The notes below the pieces were generated by a model. The model was not told where the DNA came from, did no database searches, and was given only the letters and a program-made list of their open reading frames with translations. A DNA stretch of 64,000 nucleotides from the NCBI RefSeq assembly GCF_039522025.1, contig NZ_BAAADB010000019.1:120049-184048 (forward strand), given 5' to 3'. This DNA comes from Deinococcus depolymerans (GTDB lineage Bacteria > Deinococcota > Deinococci > Deinococcales > Deinococcaceae). Shown here in pieces: positions 31,003-41,921 of this stretch. A program made the position numbers and the translations under genes. Every line of letters starts with the position of its first letter. Position 1 is the first letter of the stretch.

Positions 31003-31069
31003 TGCGGCGGCCCGGACCGCCGCCGCCGCCCCCATCCCGCGCCACGCCACCTCCCCCCTGACAGGGGGG
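31003..31069. other. Two hairpins in the gap after uppS
   Basis: GCGGCGG / CCGCCGC (31003-31022) and a CCCCCC / GGGGGG stem around TGACA (31053-31069). Neither has a T-tract. The gap 30986-31304 otherwise contains only the promoter of the surface locus (31212-31244) and a ribosome site. Confidence 0.45.
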
Positions 31070-31211
31070 CAGCCATGACCCGCACCGCCCGGAACCCGGC
31101 GGACAGGGCCCTTGGTGCGGACCCGTGCCCTTCCTCACGTTTCCGGCCGATCCAGACCGCACCCGCCGGCCGTCCGCCTCCCGCGCTGACCGGCAGAACA
31201 GCCGCGGACCT

Positions 31212-31244
31212 GTAAGCCGGTGGTAAGACCCGGCTTCCTAGGCT
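31212..31244 (+). promoter_or_regulatory. Promoter with GTAAG direct repeat, start of surface locus
   Basis: GTAAG at 31212 and 31223 (11-bp period, one helical turn), then 11 nt to a -10 hexamer TAGGCT (31239-31244). There is no -35 consensus; the repeat covers that region. The same layout occurs before the 1393-aa gene (41845). It resembles activator sites of PhoB/OmpR-type regulators in spacing. Confidence 0.55.
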
Positions 31245-31304
31245 GCGGGCAGTACCAGCTCCCGGTCTGATCTCTCAGTCCGTCCGCCCCACCAAGGAGA
31301 TCCC

Positions 31305-31802
31305 ATGAACACCCGCACGCCCCTCCTGATCGCCACCCTGCTGGCCGGCACGGCCCTCGCGCAGGGCGCCACGCCGCTCACCCTGAATCTCAACATGTCC
31401 CTGGTGCGCAGCGTCAAGGTGGACGGCAAGGTCACCGAGCAGTTCTCGCCCAGCCCCAAGAACGTCCTGCCCGGCGACCTGATCAGCCAGGTCGTCAACG
31501 TGCGAAACACCGGCAGCCGGGCCCTGACGAACGTTCCCGTCACGCTGCCCGTACCGAAGAACACCGTGTACGTGGCCCCCGAGAAGGACATGAACGTGGC
31601 CCGCACCGAGTACTCCATCGACGGAGGCAAGACCTTCGCCGCCGCCCCCCTGAAGAAGAAAGTCACCGTCACCGAGAACGGCAAGACCGTGACCCGCGAA
31701 GTGGACGTCAAACCCAACGAGTACACCGCCGTCCGCTGGACGATCAGTGAAATTGGCGCGAACCAGACCCTGAAACTCGGTTACCGGGTCCAGGTCCGGT
31801 AA
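31305..31802 (+). CDS. Small exported DUF11-like protein, first gene of surface locus
   Basis: A 165-residue protein with a signal peptide (NTRTPLLIATLLAGTALAQG, cleavage near residue 20). The mature part is one beta-sandwich of the DUF11/TIGR01451 type: PGDLISQVVNVRNTGSRALTNV and VPVTLPVPKNTVYV, in which a conserved-repeat strand pair is followed by a TEYSIDGGKTFAAAP segment also found in large DUF11 proteins. It probably acts outside the inner membrane as a component or chaperone of the surface structure. It has a Shine-Dalgarno (AAGGAG) and is followed at 57 bp by the next exported protein. Confidence 0.75.
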   Translation: MNTRTPLLIATLLAGTALAQGATPLTLNLNMSLVRSVKVDGKVTEQFSPSPKNVLPGDLISQVVNVRNTGSRALTNVPVTLPVPKNTVYVAPEKDMNVARTEYSIDGGKTFAAAPLKKKVTVTENGKTVTREVDVKPNEYTAVRWTISEIGANQTLKLGYRVQVR

Positions 31803-31858
31803 CGTCCCGCCCGTCCATTCCCGCCCGCCGATCCACTCACCTTCCCAGGAGGAACACC

Positions 31859-34105
31859 ATGAAACGCACCCAACTGATCGCCCTGATGGCCGCCCTGGCC
31901 GCCGGCTCCGCCAGCGCGCAGACCACCGTCAGTCCCAGCTCCAGCAAGGGTACAAACGCCGGCACTGTGATTACCAACACGGCGGTCGCCACCTATCAGG
32001 ATCCCGGCAACGCAACGCAGAACCTGTCGAGCACCTCGAACACGGTCAGTACCACCGTTCTGGAGAAGTTCGACTTCGACATCACCTACCCCAGCGGTGC
32101 CGACAGCGACGCAACCGACACGACGACCAGCGCACCTGCCTCGCACCAGCGCAGTAATGTGCTGCCGGGCAGCCGTGTGGTGTTCCCTTACGTGGCAGTG
32201 AACAACGGTAACGCCACTCAGACGATCACGCTGACCTCGGACGCGACCAGTGGTGTCAGCAACGTGCTTTACTTCCTGACCAACCCCGATACGAACAACG
32301 ACGGTGTGGTCTCGGACACGGAACTGGCCGCCGCAACCGCTGTCACGAGTATCGTTCTGCCGGTGGCTGGCGACGATCCCAACACTGGCGCGGTGGAGAC
32401 CAACACCGGAATCGTGAACTTCTACCAGGTGTACACCGCCGCCGGCGCCCCTGGCGCGGTGGTTGGGGCTACCCCGATCGGCACAGGCCGCGTCTGGAGC
32501 GGCTCGGCGAATGTGACGGTCACGGAACAGTCGAACGCGGGCGGCCCGACTTACGATGACCTGTGGTGGCAGTACAACGCCAGCACCATCGTGAGCCCCA
32601 GTCTGACCAACAACCCCAATGCCAGCCTCACCCCCGGAGGAGTGGACAGCCCGCCGGCCGGAGGCGCCAATGTCCCTGGCTATACCGATCCTGCGGGGAC
32701 CGTTGTGGGAGTCAGCGGCGACGAGCAGTTCGCCTACCCCAAGGCCGACGCCAACCTGACGGACGACACCGTGGTGTTCACGAACACCGTGAACAACAAC
32801 AGCGCCGTGGCCGACGCCACCAGCCTGAGCGTGGTCCCCCGCACCAACCAGGCGGGTTACACCCAGACCGTGACCCCCACGGGCACTGCCGGGCAGTACA
32901 CCGTGGTGCAGACCAACCCGGACGGCACGACCACCACTGCCACGGTCACGCTGAACACCGTGACGCTGAACGTGCCGGCCAACGGTAATGCCAGCTACAC
33001 TGTCACCGTCACCTACCCTGACCAGGACTCCCTGGCCAATCCCCATCCCATCTACCTGCAGATCGGGGTGGATTCCGGTAACGATAGCAACAGCACGCCT
33101 GACGACTTCACGTACGACACGGTACTTCCGCCGGCCATGCAGTTCGCCGATTCGACCGCTCCGCTGGGCGCGACGGACATCGTCGCTTCGCAGACTGGAA
33201 CTGCTGGTGCCACCGTCACTTTCCCGATGGACGTCGCGAACACCGGCGAGTACCCTGAAACCTACAACCTGAGTGGCTACACTGTCGTGACCCTGTTGGA
33301 CGGAAGCCGGCAGATCGTTCCGATCAACTACACCGGGCCCGGCCTGACCTCGGCTGGCACCACTCCAGTGGCCGTGGACCTGAACGGAGACGGCGATACG
33401 AGCGACGCGGGCGAGACGGTGAACGTGCCGGTATACACCACCGGATCGGTGGCTGCGAACACCGAACTCGACGTGGATGCCAACGTCACGTTGCCCGCCA
33501 ACGTCCGTGCCACCGGCGGCACCCCCTACCTGCTGACGCAGCGCGCTACCTCGGTGTACAGCGCCATCACGCGCACGGATGTGAACGACAACATCGTGGT
33601 GAACGTGGCTGGCACCCTGGCCCTGGGCAAGTTCACCCAGAGCAATGGCACGCCGGCCAACAGCGAGTACGTGCTGGGCAACCCCGGAAGCCCCGCCAGT
33701 GGCACCTCCGCCAACCCGGCTGCCATCGCCAACCCGGCTAACTACAGTGCCCTGAACCCCACGAACTACGTGCCGGGCACGACCTACTCGTATAAGATCA
33801 TCGCCAAGAACACCTACAACACCCGCGTGGAGAAGTTCTTCGTGCAGGACACCCTGAACAGCAACCTGGTGTTCAACACTGTTATGGGTGCGGTCAGCGG
33901 TAACAGCTTGGTCGAGCCGGGTGACACCAGCAGCTCCACCATCATCTACAGCACCGACGGTTCCACCTGGACTTCCTCCGCCCCGGTCAGCCCCGGCAGC
34001 ACCGTCTACGTGGCGGTGGACGACCCGACCCAGGCGGGACAGCAGCCCGGCAGCCTGGACCCCAACGCCGTTCTCGAAATGACCATCACGGTCACCATTA
34101 AGTAA
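31859..34105 (+). CDS. Large exported beta-rich surface protein (748 aa)
   Basis: Signal peptide KRTQLIALMAALAAGSASAQ, then an acidic protein very rich in Thr, Asn, Gly and Ser. An N-terminal module AGTVITNTAVATYQDPG with a following SNTVSTTVLE recurs in the next protein of the locus. Repeated beta-sandwich units of the DUF11 kind follow (FTNTVNNNSAVADA, FPMDVANTGEYPETY, YSYKIIAKNTYNTRVEKFF). No membrane anchor is present at the C-terminus, which ends in a beta strand (VLEMTITVTIK). Codons are less GC-biased than in neighbouring housekeeping genes. A surface-layer or fibre subunit is inferred; the ribosome site is AGGAGG. Confidence 0.75.
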   Translation: MKRTQLIALMAALAAGSASAQTTVSPSSSKGTNAGTVITNTAVATYQDPGNATQNLSSTSNTVSTTVLEKFDFDITYPSGADSDATDTTTSAPASHQRSNVLPGSRVVFPYVAVNNGNATQTITLTSDATSGVSNVLYFLTNPDTNNDGVVSDTELAAATAVTSIVLPVAGDDPNTGAVETNTGIVNFYQVYTAAGAPGAVVGATPIGTGRVWSGSANVTVTEQSNAGGPTYDDLWWQYNASTIVSPSLTNNPNASLTPGGVDSPPAGGANVPGYTDPAGTVVGVSGDEQFAYPKADANLTDDTVVFTNTVNNNSAVADATSLSVVPRTNQAGYTQTVTPTGTAGQYTVVQTNPDGTTTTATVTLNTVTLNVPANGNASYTVTVTYPDQDSLANPHPIYLQIGVDSGNDSNSTPDDFTYDTVLPPAMQFADSTAPLGATDIVASQTGTAGATVTFPMDVANTGEYPETYNLSGYTVVTLLDGSRQIVPINYTGPGLTSAGTTPVAVDLNGDGDTSDAGETVNVPVYTTGSVAANTELDVDANVTLPANVRATGGTPYLLTQRATSVYSAITRTDVNDNIVVNVAGTLALGKFTQSNGTPANSEYVLGNPGSPASGTSANPAAIANPANYSALNPTNYVPGTTYSYKIIAKNTYNTRVEKFFVQDTLNSNLVFNTVMGAVSGNSLVEPGDTSSSTIIYSTDGSTWTSSAPVSPGSTVYVAVDDPTQAGQQPGSLDPNAVLEMTITVTIK

Positions 34106-34114
34106 GCGCAGTGC

Positions 34115-34144
34115 GGCGCACCCTGCCTGAAGGGCGGGTGCGCC
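34115..34144 (+). terminator. Terminator after the 748-aa gene
   Basis: GGCGCACCC / GGGTGCGCC stem followed by ATTTCTTC, 10 bp past the stop. Confidence 0.7.
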
Positions 34145-34246
34145 ATTTCTTCACTTCAACATCAGAACTCTCTTTTCGATATGCCGCACATTTGAGTGCG
34201 CCGCCCCAACGTCCTGCGCCCCCCGGGCGTCCCAAAGGAGACTTCC

Positions 34247-37036
34247 GTGACCCGCTTCCCTCATCCCACCACGCTGCTGTCGGCGCTGCTCGTTCTGGCC
34301 GGTCAGGCGGGCGCGGCCCGCACGCCGGCCGGCACCGAGATCACCAACCAGGCGCAGGCCGAGTACCTTCCGCCCGCTGCGACCGACCCGGTGCGGGCCG
34401 TGTCGAACACCGTCGTGACGGTCGTGCAGGCCGTGTGTTCGGTCAGTGTCACCCCGGACGGCACGGTGCCTCTGCCCGGCCAGAGCGCCACGCTGCTGCC
34501 CGGCGAGCGGGCCGTGTTCGCGTACTCGGTCGTGAACACCGGCAACACCACGGGGAGCTTCCCGGTCCTGGCGCGCAGCGAGACCGAGAGCACCATCAGT
34601 CCGGCCCTGCGGGTCGTGCGGGACCTGAACGGCAACGGCCAGCCCGACACGAACGAACCGCAGGTCACGGAGCTGAGCCTCGCCCCGGATGACCGCGCCG
34701 CGCTGCTGCTGGTCGTGACCACCAGCGACGCGCAGGGGGACGCCTACGTGAACCTGATCGCCAGCTGCGCCGGCGGGCAGAATGCCGACAGCAACAACGT
34801 CAGCCGCGTGCGTGTCGGGCCGCCCCCGGTGCTGGGCGTGCAGAAGTCCTTCACGCCGGCCCTGGTCCGCCCCGGGACTGAGACGACCGTGACCGTCACC
34901 ACCAGCAATGCCGGTCAGGGCGAGAGCCGCGAGGTGATCCTGACCGACCTGCTTGCCGACCAGATCGCGCAGGGCCTGAGCTTCGTGCCGGGCAGCGCCC
35001 GCACGAACACCGGCACGCTGGAGTACACCCAGGACGGCGTGAACTGGACCGCCGCCGAGGTCAGCCCGGTGCGGGGCGTGCGGGTGCGCGCCGCGAGCCT
35101 CGCGCCCGGCGCGAGCATCACCCTGACCTTCCGCATGCTGGCGGGCGCGGAAGCCGAGAACCGCGTCATTCCGAACACCGCGACCGCCCAGACCGGCGGC
35201 AAGAGCGTGAGCGGCAGCGCCAGCGCCGACGTGCGTTACCAGCCGGCCGTGGCGATCGGCCCGGTCGGGGTGCCCGAGGCGCCCGAGAACACGCCCGCCG
35301 ACGCGCAGCGCCGCCCGTTCGCGGTGGTGGGGCAGCAGGTGTGCTTCGATCACACCGTGAAGAACACCGGGGACGTGCGTGACAACTTCCGCGTCACGGT
35401 CACGTACCCGGTGGGCGGCGCGACCAGCGTGCTGTACGGCGAGAACGGCCAGCCGCTCGCGCAGCCGCTGACCCTGGCCCCCGGCCAGACGGCCCTCGTG
35501 CGCATCTGCTACGACGCGCCGCAGGCCGGACCGCTGGAATCGCTGATCACCGTCAACGGGGAGCGCGGCACCAGCAACACCACCCGTGACCTGATCGGGA
35601 ACGTCGAGGCGACCTTCCCGGAACTCAGCAAGTCCTTCGAGGCGACCACCCAGGGTGACGCCGGGCAGACCGTGGGCATCCCGGCCGGTGGGACCGTCGC
35701 GGCCGGCGACACCATCACGTACACCCTGAAGGTCCGTAATCCCTACACCCGCCCGCTGACGAACGCGGTCGTGACCGACCCCCTGCCCGCGCACGTGGAC
35801 TTCGTCAGCGCCAGCGACGGCGGGGTGCCCGGCGGTCAGTCCGGCGCGCAGACCGTCACCTGGAACCTGGGCACCCTCGCGGCGGGTGAGACCCGCACCG
35901 TCACCGTGACCACCCAGGTCAGCACCCGCGCGCAGGACGGCGAGGCCCTCAGGAACGTCTTCAACCTCGTCACGACCGAACTGAACACCCCCATGCCCAG
36001 CAACGAGGTGCGCACGCCCGTCTGGACTGCCAAACTGGTCATCCTGAAGACCGTCAGCGCCCCGGAAGCCACCTACGGTGACCGCCTGACCTACACCCTG
36101 AAGATCAGCAACGAGTCCGCCACGACCGCCATCACCAGCGCGGTCGTGACCGACACGCCCGCCCGTGGCCTGGAGTACATTCCCGGCACCAGCACCCTGG
36201 CCGGACAGCCGCTCGCGGACCCGGCCATCAGCGGCGGCGTCCTCACCTGGAACGCGGGGACCATCCCGGCGCGCGGCACCATCACCATCACGTACCAGAC
36301 CCGCGTGACGCCCGAAGCGACCGGCCAACTGGTGAACACCGTGCAGGTCAGCGGCACCGGGGCCGGCGGCGTGGCCCGCGCCATCGCCAGCAACCGCGCG
36401 ACCGCCACCACGAAACTCAACCCGCTGAAGTTCGCGCCCACCGCGGACCTCGTGGGCACCGTGTTCGTGGACCGTAACCGCAACGGCCTGTTCGATCCGC
36501 TGCTGGACACCCCGGTCGAGCGGGCGCGTGTCCTGCTGGCCGGCGGCCGTCAGGTGGTGACCGATCCGCGCGGAAGGTACTCCTTCCCGAACGTGCCGCT
36601 GGGCACCCACGCGCTGCGCCTGGACCCGAACACCACCCCCTACCCGCCGCTGCAGGTCCCGCAGGACGGCGCGCTGAGTGGCACGCAGACCGTGCACGTG
36701 CGCGGCCTGACCAGCGTGGACTTCCCGCTCGCGCCGCTGGGCGGCGACATCAGTGCGCTGCGCCGCACCACCCTGACGGTCGGTGACGTGACGCTCGAGA
36801 AGGCCGTGTACGTCACCGACCGCGGCTACGTGGTGACCCTGCGCCTGAAGACCCCGCGCGCCCTCGACGGCGTGACGCTGCTCGACCCGCTCCCGGTGGG
36901 CGCCGTTCTGAAAGAAGGCGGAAATACTTACTCCGGTAGCCTCGAGGCAGGTGAAAGGACTTTCGCCTACCGCTTTGACTGGAGTGGTGAGCCCCGCGCC
37001 GCCACCACTGACCCGGTCCTGAGCTGGAGGTACTGA
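34247..37036 (+). CDS. Exported DUF11-repeat protein with SdrD_B-like domain (929 aa)
   Basis: The GTG start is chosen because GGAG lies 6 nt upstream and a signal peptide ([19 protein letters not shown]) follows directly. The N-terminal module [17 protein letters not shown] with SNTVVTVV repeats that of the 748-aa protein. Then come about four DUF11 units (roughly 195-310, 355-425, 450-575 and 585-705; e.g. [39 protein letters not shown]) and an SdrD_B-like unit at 731-795 ([15 protein letters not shown], then [15 protein letters not shown]). It ends without an anchor. It stops 2 bp before the 1592-aa gene, so the two are made together, suggesting that they interact at the surface. Confidence 0.82.
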   Translation: MTRFPHPTTLLSALLVLAGQAGAARTPAGTEITNQAQAEYLPPAATDPVRAVSNTVVTVVQAVCSVSVTPDGTVPLPGQSATLLPGERAVFAYSVVNTGNTTGSFPVLARSETESTISPALRVVRDLNGNGQPDTNEPQVTELSLAPDDRAALLLVVTTSDAQGDAYVNLIASCAGGQNADSNNVSRVRVGPPPVLGVQKSFTPALVRPGTETTVTVTTSNAGQGESREVILTDLLADQIAQGLSFVPGSARTNTGTLEYTQDGVNWTAAEVSPVRGVRVRAASLAPGASITLTFRMLAGAEAENRVIPNTATAQTGGKSVSGSASADVRYQPAVAIGPVGVPEAPENTPADAQRRPFAVVGQQVCFDHTVKNTGDVRDNFRVTVTYPVGGATSVLYGENGQPLAQPLTLAPGQTALVRICYDAPQAGPLESLITVNGERGTSNTTRDLIGNVEATFPELSKSFEATTQGDAGQTVGIPAGGTVAAGDTITYTLKVRNPYTRPLTNAVVTDPLPAHVDFVSASDGGVPGGQSGAQTVTWNLGTLAAGETRTVTVTTQVSTRAQDGEALRNVFNLVTTELNTPMPSNEVRTPVWTAKLVILKTVSAPEATYGDRLTYTLKISNESATTAITSAVVTDTPARGLEYIPGTSTLAGQPLADPAISGGVLTWNAGTIPARGTITITYQTRVTPEATGQLVNTVQVSGTGAGGVARAIASNRATATTKLNPLKFAPTADLVGTVFVDRNRNGLFDPLLDTPVERARVLLAGGRQVVTDPRGRYSFPNVPLGTHALRLDPNTTPYPPLQVPQDGALSGTQTVHVRGLTSVDFPLAPLGGDISALRRTTLTVGDVTLEKAVYVTDRGYVVTLRLKTPRALDGVTLLDPLPVGAVLKEGGNTYSGSLEAGERTFAYRFDWSGEPRAATTDPVLSWRY

Positions 37037-37038
37037 AC

Positions 37039-40000
37039 GTGCAACCCGACTTCAAGCGACTCGCCACTGCCCTCTCGGCCATCCTGGCCGTCAGCGTCAG
37101 TGCCGGCGCTCAGGAAATCAGCACCAGCCTGCCCCTGACCACCGTCGGGGACCGCCTGACCTGGTCGGTCGGGGATCAGGACCTTACCCTGAACGTTCCG
37201 CTCGACGGACCTGTCCGTCTGGAGCTGTACAGCCCCCGCGTCGACCAGAGCGACTACCGCAGTGACACCTACTACGGTGACGAGCAGTACGACGCTGGCC
37301 GCAGCGATGTCACCACCACCTTCACCCTGACCGGCAGCGACGGCCAGGTGGTCCTGACCCGCACCTTCACGCCCGGCACGCACGACTGGGAAACCCTGGT
37401 CGACCAGACCCTCCCCGCCGGCCGCTACCGCCTGAAGGCCGTCACGCAGGGCAACGGCAAGAACACCTTCGCCGTCCGTCTCGCCGGAATCAGCGCGTCC
37501 GTCAGCGCGGACCGCCTGAACGTGAACGTGCACTCGCAGGACTGGGTGCCCGCCGTGAACGTCAGCACCGACGGCCAGACGCACGTGCTGCGCATGTACG
37601 ACGGCGACGGCCCCCAGGAACTCCAGGCCCGTCTGCGCGACGACCAGGGCAACGTCACGCCCCTGACCGTCAGCGCCGACCTGGGCTTCACGGACCTGCC
37701 GCTGCCGGCACAGGCCGGGCACTACACCGTCGAGCTGCGCCAGCCTCCCACCGCGCGGCAGTTCAGCAACACCGTCGGATTCAGCCTGACCCGCGCCGGC
37801 ACGCCCGAACCCATCACCATCAGCCGCGTCGACCAGACCGGCCTGCTGCGCGTCACCGCCGAACTGATCCTGCCCACCGGGCCGCAGCCCACCGCGGCGG
37901 CCGCCACGGTCGGCAAGACGCCCGTCACGGTGAACGGCACCTTCACGCAGCGCGTCGCGCCCGGCGAGTACGCCGTGGTGCCCGCCCCGGTCCCCGGCGC
38001 GGACGTCCGCGTCGACACCGCCCGCGTCACCGTCCCGAAAAACGGTGAGGGGCAGGCGCACATCCAGATCCGCCCGACCGTCACCCTGGACCTCCGCAGC
38101 GACAAACTCGACGTCTGCGTCGGCGACACCGTCACCCTGACCGCCCGCGCCAGCACCGCCTACGCCGGCGAACTGCCGCTGGACCTGACCCTCGACACGG
38201 CCGAACTGAGCGTCCAGGGCCTGAACAACCTGCAGGGCACCCTGAGCGCCGCCCGCCCCGGCGAACTGAGCGTCACGGGCATCGCCACGCAGAGCGGCCC
38301 GCTGACCGTCACCGCCCGCCTCGCCCCCTGGGAACAGGCCCGGACCCTCACCCTGAACGTCCGCCCGGACGTCACGAGCCTGCAACTGAGCCGCGACCCG
38401 CTGCCCGACGCGACCATCGGCGACGAGGTCACGGTCACGCTGCGCGTCACGAACACCGGCACCCGCGCCGCGCCGTACCTGCTCGCCGACACGCTACCCG
38501 CCGGACTCGAAGCCCTGGGCGAGACCCGCTTCAGCGGCACCCTGCCGGCCGGCGAGACCCGCGAACTCAGCTACCGCGCCCGCGTGAGCGCTGCCGGCAC
38601 GCAGGCCCTCGAGGCGCACCTGCGCACCCCGGACTGCGCCGCCACCCAGACGGTCAGCGCCCAGCTCAGCGCGCAGCCCGTCCCGGCCGCGCCCGCCCCC
38701 GCAGCGCGCCGCGTCAGCAGCGTCACCCTGCCCTTCGACGCGCCCCGCCAGGCGACCGAACTGATCGTCGCGCACCGCCTCCCCGACGGCGCCACCCTCA
38801 CGCCCGGCAGCAGCCGCCTGGACGGCCGCGTCATTCCCGACCCGCTGCGCGGCCCCAGCGGCACCCTGTACTGGGTCCTGCCCGAACCCGCCAGCAGCCC
38901 CGTCACTGCCGGTGGCGCGGCCCTGCGCGGCGCCGTCACCTACGACCTCACGCACGAGGGCCCGCTGCCCGCCCTGGACGCCCCGGCCCTGCTGGCCCGT
39001 TTCAAGGGGGACCGCCGCGAGACCCTCGAAGGCCGCGTCGACCTGAACGACCTGAACGCCGCCCAGCAGACCGGCACGCCCACCGAGACGGCCACCGAGA
39101 ACCCCGGCGCCATCAAGTTGCCCCTGAACGGCGCGCAGGTCCGCATCCGCGACCGCATCAGCGTCGTGATCGAAGTGCCACTTGGTCCCACGCCGGACGT
39201 CCTGGTGAATGGGCAGGCCTTCGGAAGTGACCGCATCGGGGAAACCACTGTGGATGAGGGCCGCGGTGTTCAGCGGCTGACCTATGTTGGTCTGCCTCTT
39301 CTACCGGGTCGCAATGAGATTCGCGTCGGTAGTGAGCGCATCACGGTCATGCGTGTTGGCGATACCGCCATGACCGAGATCCGGCCCGAACAACTGATCG
39401 CAGATGGCAGCACGCCGCTGCGTCTGCGGGTGCGGACATTGGACGCAGCCGGACTGCTGACCTCGCAGGACCGCGTAACCTTACGGACCAACCTGGAGGT
39501 CCTGAGGGCAGACGGCGGAAGTCGCGAGGCCGGCTACCAGATCCGACTGGAAAACGGGGAGGGGGTGTTGGAGTTGCAGCCCCAGTCGGCCCCCACCACC
39601 CTGCGGCTACAGGTGCTGAGTGGCAGCGCCGTGCAGACACACTTGTTCGACGTGAAGCCCGACAGCAGCCGCGTGGGCGTCGGCGTGATCAGCGCCACCC
39701 TCGGGCTGGACGGCAACCTGAACCTCCGCGACGACCTGACCTGGACCGCCCGCGCCTCCTACGAGGGTCCGCTGGCCGGCGGGAAACTGTACGTCGCCGC
39801 CGACAAGGACGGCCTGCCCACCGACCGCGACACCCTCAAGCGCTTCAGCGTCTACGGTGACAGCAGCACCGAGAGCGTGCCCCTGCAGGGCATCGACCCG
39901 GTCGCACTCAGGTACGACCACCCCACCCTGCGCGCCGAGTACCGCCAGACCAGCCTGCCCATCGACGTCCTGCCGGTCGGCGAGCAACTGACCGCCCTGA

Positions 40001-41817
40001 CCGTCACCAGCAAGAGCAACCCCCAGGTGTCCGCCTTCGCCGCGCTCGTCCCGGACGCCCGCGTCAGCGAGCAGCGCCTGACACCCGAAGGCACCCGCCT
40101 GCTGCGCCTGAACAACGCCAGTCCCGTCACCGAAGGCAGCGAGACCCTCGAACTGCTCACCCTGGAACGCGACACCGGCAAGGAACTGCGCCGCGTCACC
40201 CTGACCCGCAACGTCGACTACATCCTCGACCACCGCACCGGCATCATCACCCTCGCCCGCGCCCTGGACCGCACGGACGCGCAACTGAACGACCAGGTCG
40301 TCCTGGCCAGCTACCGCCTCAGCGACCCCATGACCCAGCGCCGCGCCGCGTTCGGCGCGCAGGTCAAGTACACCGGCCAGCACTACACGGTCGGCGTGGC
40401 CGCCGTCAGCCTCGACCAGACCGTCACGGCCGGCGCCCGCGCCACCTACGACAACGGCACCACCCGCACCGACGGCCTGCTCGCGTACTCCGGCGGGTTC
40501 CAGGCCAGCGCCGACCTCAGCACCACCCTCGGCCAGAACACCATCCAGGCCCGCGTGCGCTACCAGGACGGCACGTACAGCGGCCTCGCGCCCTTCACGC
40601 CCGGCCTGACCACCAGCGCCAGCCTCGACAGCCGCCTCACCCGCAACCTCAGCAGCAGCGTCCAGGCCGAGTACCACAACACCCTGGGCACCACCGCCAC
40701 CGCCACCAGCGGCGGCAGCGTCACCGGTCGCGCCGACTACCGCCTCGCACCGTTCAGCGTCGGCGCGGGCCTCAAGTACGCCTTCGGAGACCAGTACGGC
40801 GTCGGGGCCGTCCTCAGCGCCGGTTACCACCAGCAACCCCTCGACGTGGACATCACCCACACCCAGCCGCTCACCGGGAACCTCGACCCCACCACCACCG
40901 TCACCACCCGCTACGCCATCACCGACGCCGTCAGCGTCGGCCTGAGCGACCAGATCAACTGGAACAAGGGCCACACCGCCGCCCTCACCCTCGACAGCCG
41001 CCTGGGCAACACCAACTACCAGGTCGCGTACGACCTCCCGAACGCCGGCGGCCAGGGCAACCGCGCCCGCTTCGGCGTCACCACCACCCTCCCCCTCACC
41101 GACCGCCTGACCGCCGGCCTGCGCGGCAACGCCACCTACAACATCAGCGCTGCCCAGACCGAACTGGGCGCCGGCGCCGACCTGCGCTACGGCACCGACC
41201 GCGTCACCGCCACCGCCGGCACCGACCTCACGTACACCTCCAGGGGCTTCGGCGTCGTCCTGCGCACCGGCATCACCGGCAGCCTCAGCGACCACCTCAG
41301 CCTCACCGCCGACGGCCTGATGGAATTCGGTGCCGGCAAGAACGGCCAGCGCGCCGCCCTCGGCTACGCCTACCGCAACCGCACCTTCAACTCCCTGGGC
41401 ACCGTCCGTTACGTCAACGGCACCCTCGCCGGCGGCCAGCCCGAACTGAGCAGCAACTTCGCCGCCGAGTACCGCCAGCCCACCTGGGCCGTCCGCGCCG
41501 GTCTGGACACCCGCACCCTCCTGAACGACCCCGGCAGTTTCACCGCGCAGTTCGGCGCCAGCGGCACCTACTACCTCACCGACCGCATCGGCGTGGGCGT
41601 GTGGGGCCGCGCCATCACCCAGCCCGCCAGCCAGACCACCCAGTACGGCTACGGCCTCGAAGCGTCCGTCCGCGCCCTGCCCGGCACCTGGATCACCGCT
41701 GGCTACAACCCCGCCGGCTTCACCGGCATCGGCAACACCTACACCCGCCAGGGCGCGTACCTGCGCCTTGACCTGACCCTCGACGACCGCCTGGGTCAGG
41801 ACCCGACCCGACCTTGA
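37039..41817 (+). CDS. Giant outer-membrane protein: Ig/DUF11-like ectodomain plus C-terminal beta-barrel (1592 aa)
   Basis: GTG start behind GGAGG. Signal peptide [21 protein letters not shown]. Residues 30-870 are beta-sandwich material, including a DUF11 unit at 444-540 ([20 protein letters not shown]). Residues 878-1592 are alternating amphipathic strands with aromatic girdles (e.g. [29 protein letters not shown]) and a final strand [15 protein letters not shown], typical of a large outer-membrane barrel. YGDSSTES near 940 is a motif of DUF11-associated barrels (recollection). A role as export channel or anchor for the preceding exported proteins is inferred. Residues about 711-874 have different codon usage from the rest. 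Confidence 0.82.
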   Translation: MQPDFKRLATALSAILAVSVSAGAQEISTSLPLTTVGDRLTWSVGDQDLTLNVPLDGPVRLELYSPRVDQSDYRSDTYYGDEQYDAGRSDVTTTFTLTGSDGQVVLTRTFTPGTHDWETLVDQTLPAGRYRLKAVTQGNGKNTFAVRLAGISASVSADRLNVNVHSQDWVPAVNVSTDGQTHVLRMYDGDGPQELQARLRDDQGNVTPLTVSADLGFTDLPLPAQAGHYTVELRQPPTARQFSNTVGFSLTRAGTPEPITISRVDQTGLLRVTAELILPTGPQPTAAAATVGKTPVTVNGTFTQRVAPGEYAVVPAPVPGADVRVDTARVTVPKNGEGQAHIQIRPTVTLDLRSDKLDVCVGDTVTLTARASTAYAGELPLDLTLDTAELSVQGLNNLQGTLSAARPGELSVTGIATQSGPLTVTARLAPWEQARTLTLNVRPDVTSLQLSRDPLPDATIGDEVTVTLRVTNTGTRAAPYLLADTLPAGLEALGETRFSGTLPAGETRELSYRARVSAAGTQALEAHLRTPDCAATQTVSAQLSAQPVPAAPAPAARRVSSVTLPFDAPRQATELIVAHRLPDGATLTPGSSRLDGRVIPDPLRGPSGTLYWVLPEPASSPVTAGGAALRGAVTYDLTHEGPLPALDAPALLARFKGDRRETLEGRVDLNDLNAAQQTGTPTETATENPGAIKLPLNGAQVRIRDRISVVIEVPLGPTPDVLVNGQAFGSDRIGETTVDEGRGVQRLTYVGLPLLPGRNEIRVGSERITVMRVGDTAMTEIRPEQLIADGSTPLRLRVRTLDAAGLLTSQDRVTLRTNLEVLRADGGSREAGYQIRLENGEGVLELQPQSAPTTLRLQVLSGSAVQTHLFDVKPDSSRVGVGVISATLGLDGNLNLRDDLTWTARASYEGPLAGGKLYVAADKDGLPTDRDTLKRFSVYGDSSTESVPLQGIDPVALRYDHPTLRAEYRQTSLPIDVLPVGEQLTALTVTSKSNPQVSAFAALVPDARVSEQRLTPEGTRLLRLNNASPVTEGSETLELLTLERDTGKELRRVTLTRNVDYILDHRTGIITLARALDRTDAQLNDQVVLASYRLSDPMTQRRAAFGAQVKYTGQHYTVGVAAVSLDQTVTAGARATYDNGTTRTDGLLAYSGGFQASADLSTTLGQNTIQARVRYQDGTYSGLAPFTPGLTTSASLDSRLTRNLSSSVQAEYHNTLGTTATATSGGSVTGRADYRLAPFSVGAGLKYAFGDQYGVGAVLSAGYHQQPLDVDITHTQPLTGNLDPTTTVTTRYAITDAVSVGLSDQINWNKGHTAALTLDSRLGNTNYQVAYDLPNAGGQGNRARFGVTTTLPLTDRLTAGLRGNATYNISAAQTELGAGADLRYGTDRVTATAGTDLTYTSRGFGVVLRTGITGSLSDHLSLTADGLMEFGAGKNGQRAALGYAYRNRTFNSLGTVRYVNGTLAGGQPELSSNFAAEYRQPTWAVRAGLDTRTLLNDPGSFTAQFGASGTYYLTDRIGVGVWGRAITQPASQTTQYGYGLEASVRALPGTWITAGYNPAGFTGIGNTYTRQGAYLRLDLTLDDRLGQDPTRP
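39172..39660 (+). other. Patch of foreign codon usage inside the 1592-aa gene
   Basis: About 490 bp use T- and A-ending codons (CTT, CTA, TTA, TTG, GGT, CGT, GTT), whereas the flanks are almost entirely C-ending (GCC, ACC, CTC). The frame is intact. Boundaries are sharp to within a few codons by eye. Confidence 0.65.
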
Positions 41818-41844
41818 GGCTGAGGCGCGGCTACATCCGGATGT

Positions 41845-41877
41845 GTAAGCCGAACGCAAGAACCTACCCGGCAGGAT
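41845..41877 (+). promoter_or_regulatory. Promoter with GTAAG/GCAAG direct repeat before the 1393-aa gene
   Basis: GTAAG (41845) and GCAAG (41856) with an 11-bp period, then 11 nt to a -10-like CAGGAT (41872-41877): the same geometry as at 31212. The first half-site is longer in common (TGTAAGCCG in both). Confidence 0.55.
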
Positions 41878-41921
41878 GGCCAGGTCTGTCCTTCCCTGAG
41901 ACGCTCTGAGAGGCTTCTAAC

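Noticed and set aside
31075..31215. 46-codon frame after uppS starting ATGACCCGCACC
   Set aside because: No ribosome site or -10 at proper distance, Pro/Arg-rich composition, and it ends just at the regulated promoter of the surface locus.
34151..36697. 848-codon minus-strand frame opposite the 929-aa surface protein
   Set aside because: Arises from codon-position bias of the sense gene; no start signals or family features.
39607..41859. 750-codon minus-strand frame opposite the barrel gene
   Set aside because: Val/Gly/Ala-rich low-complexity translation and no promoter; the sense strand has the strong beta-barrel signal.
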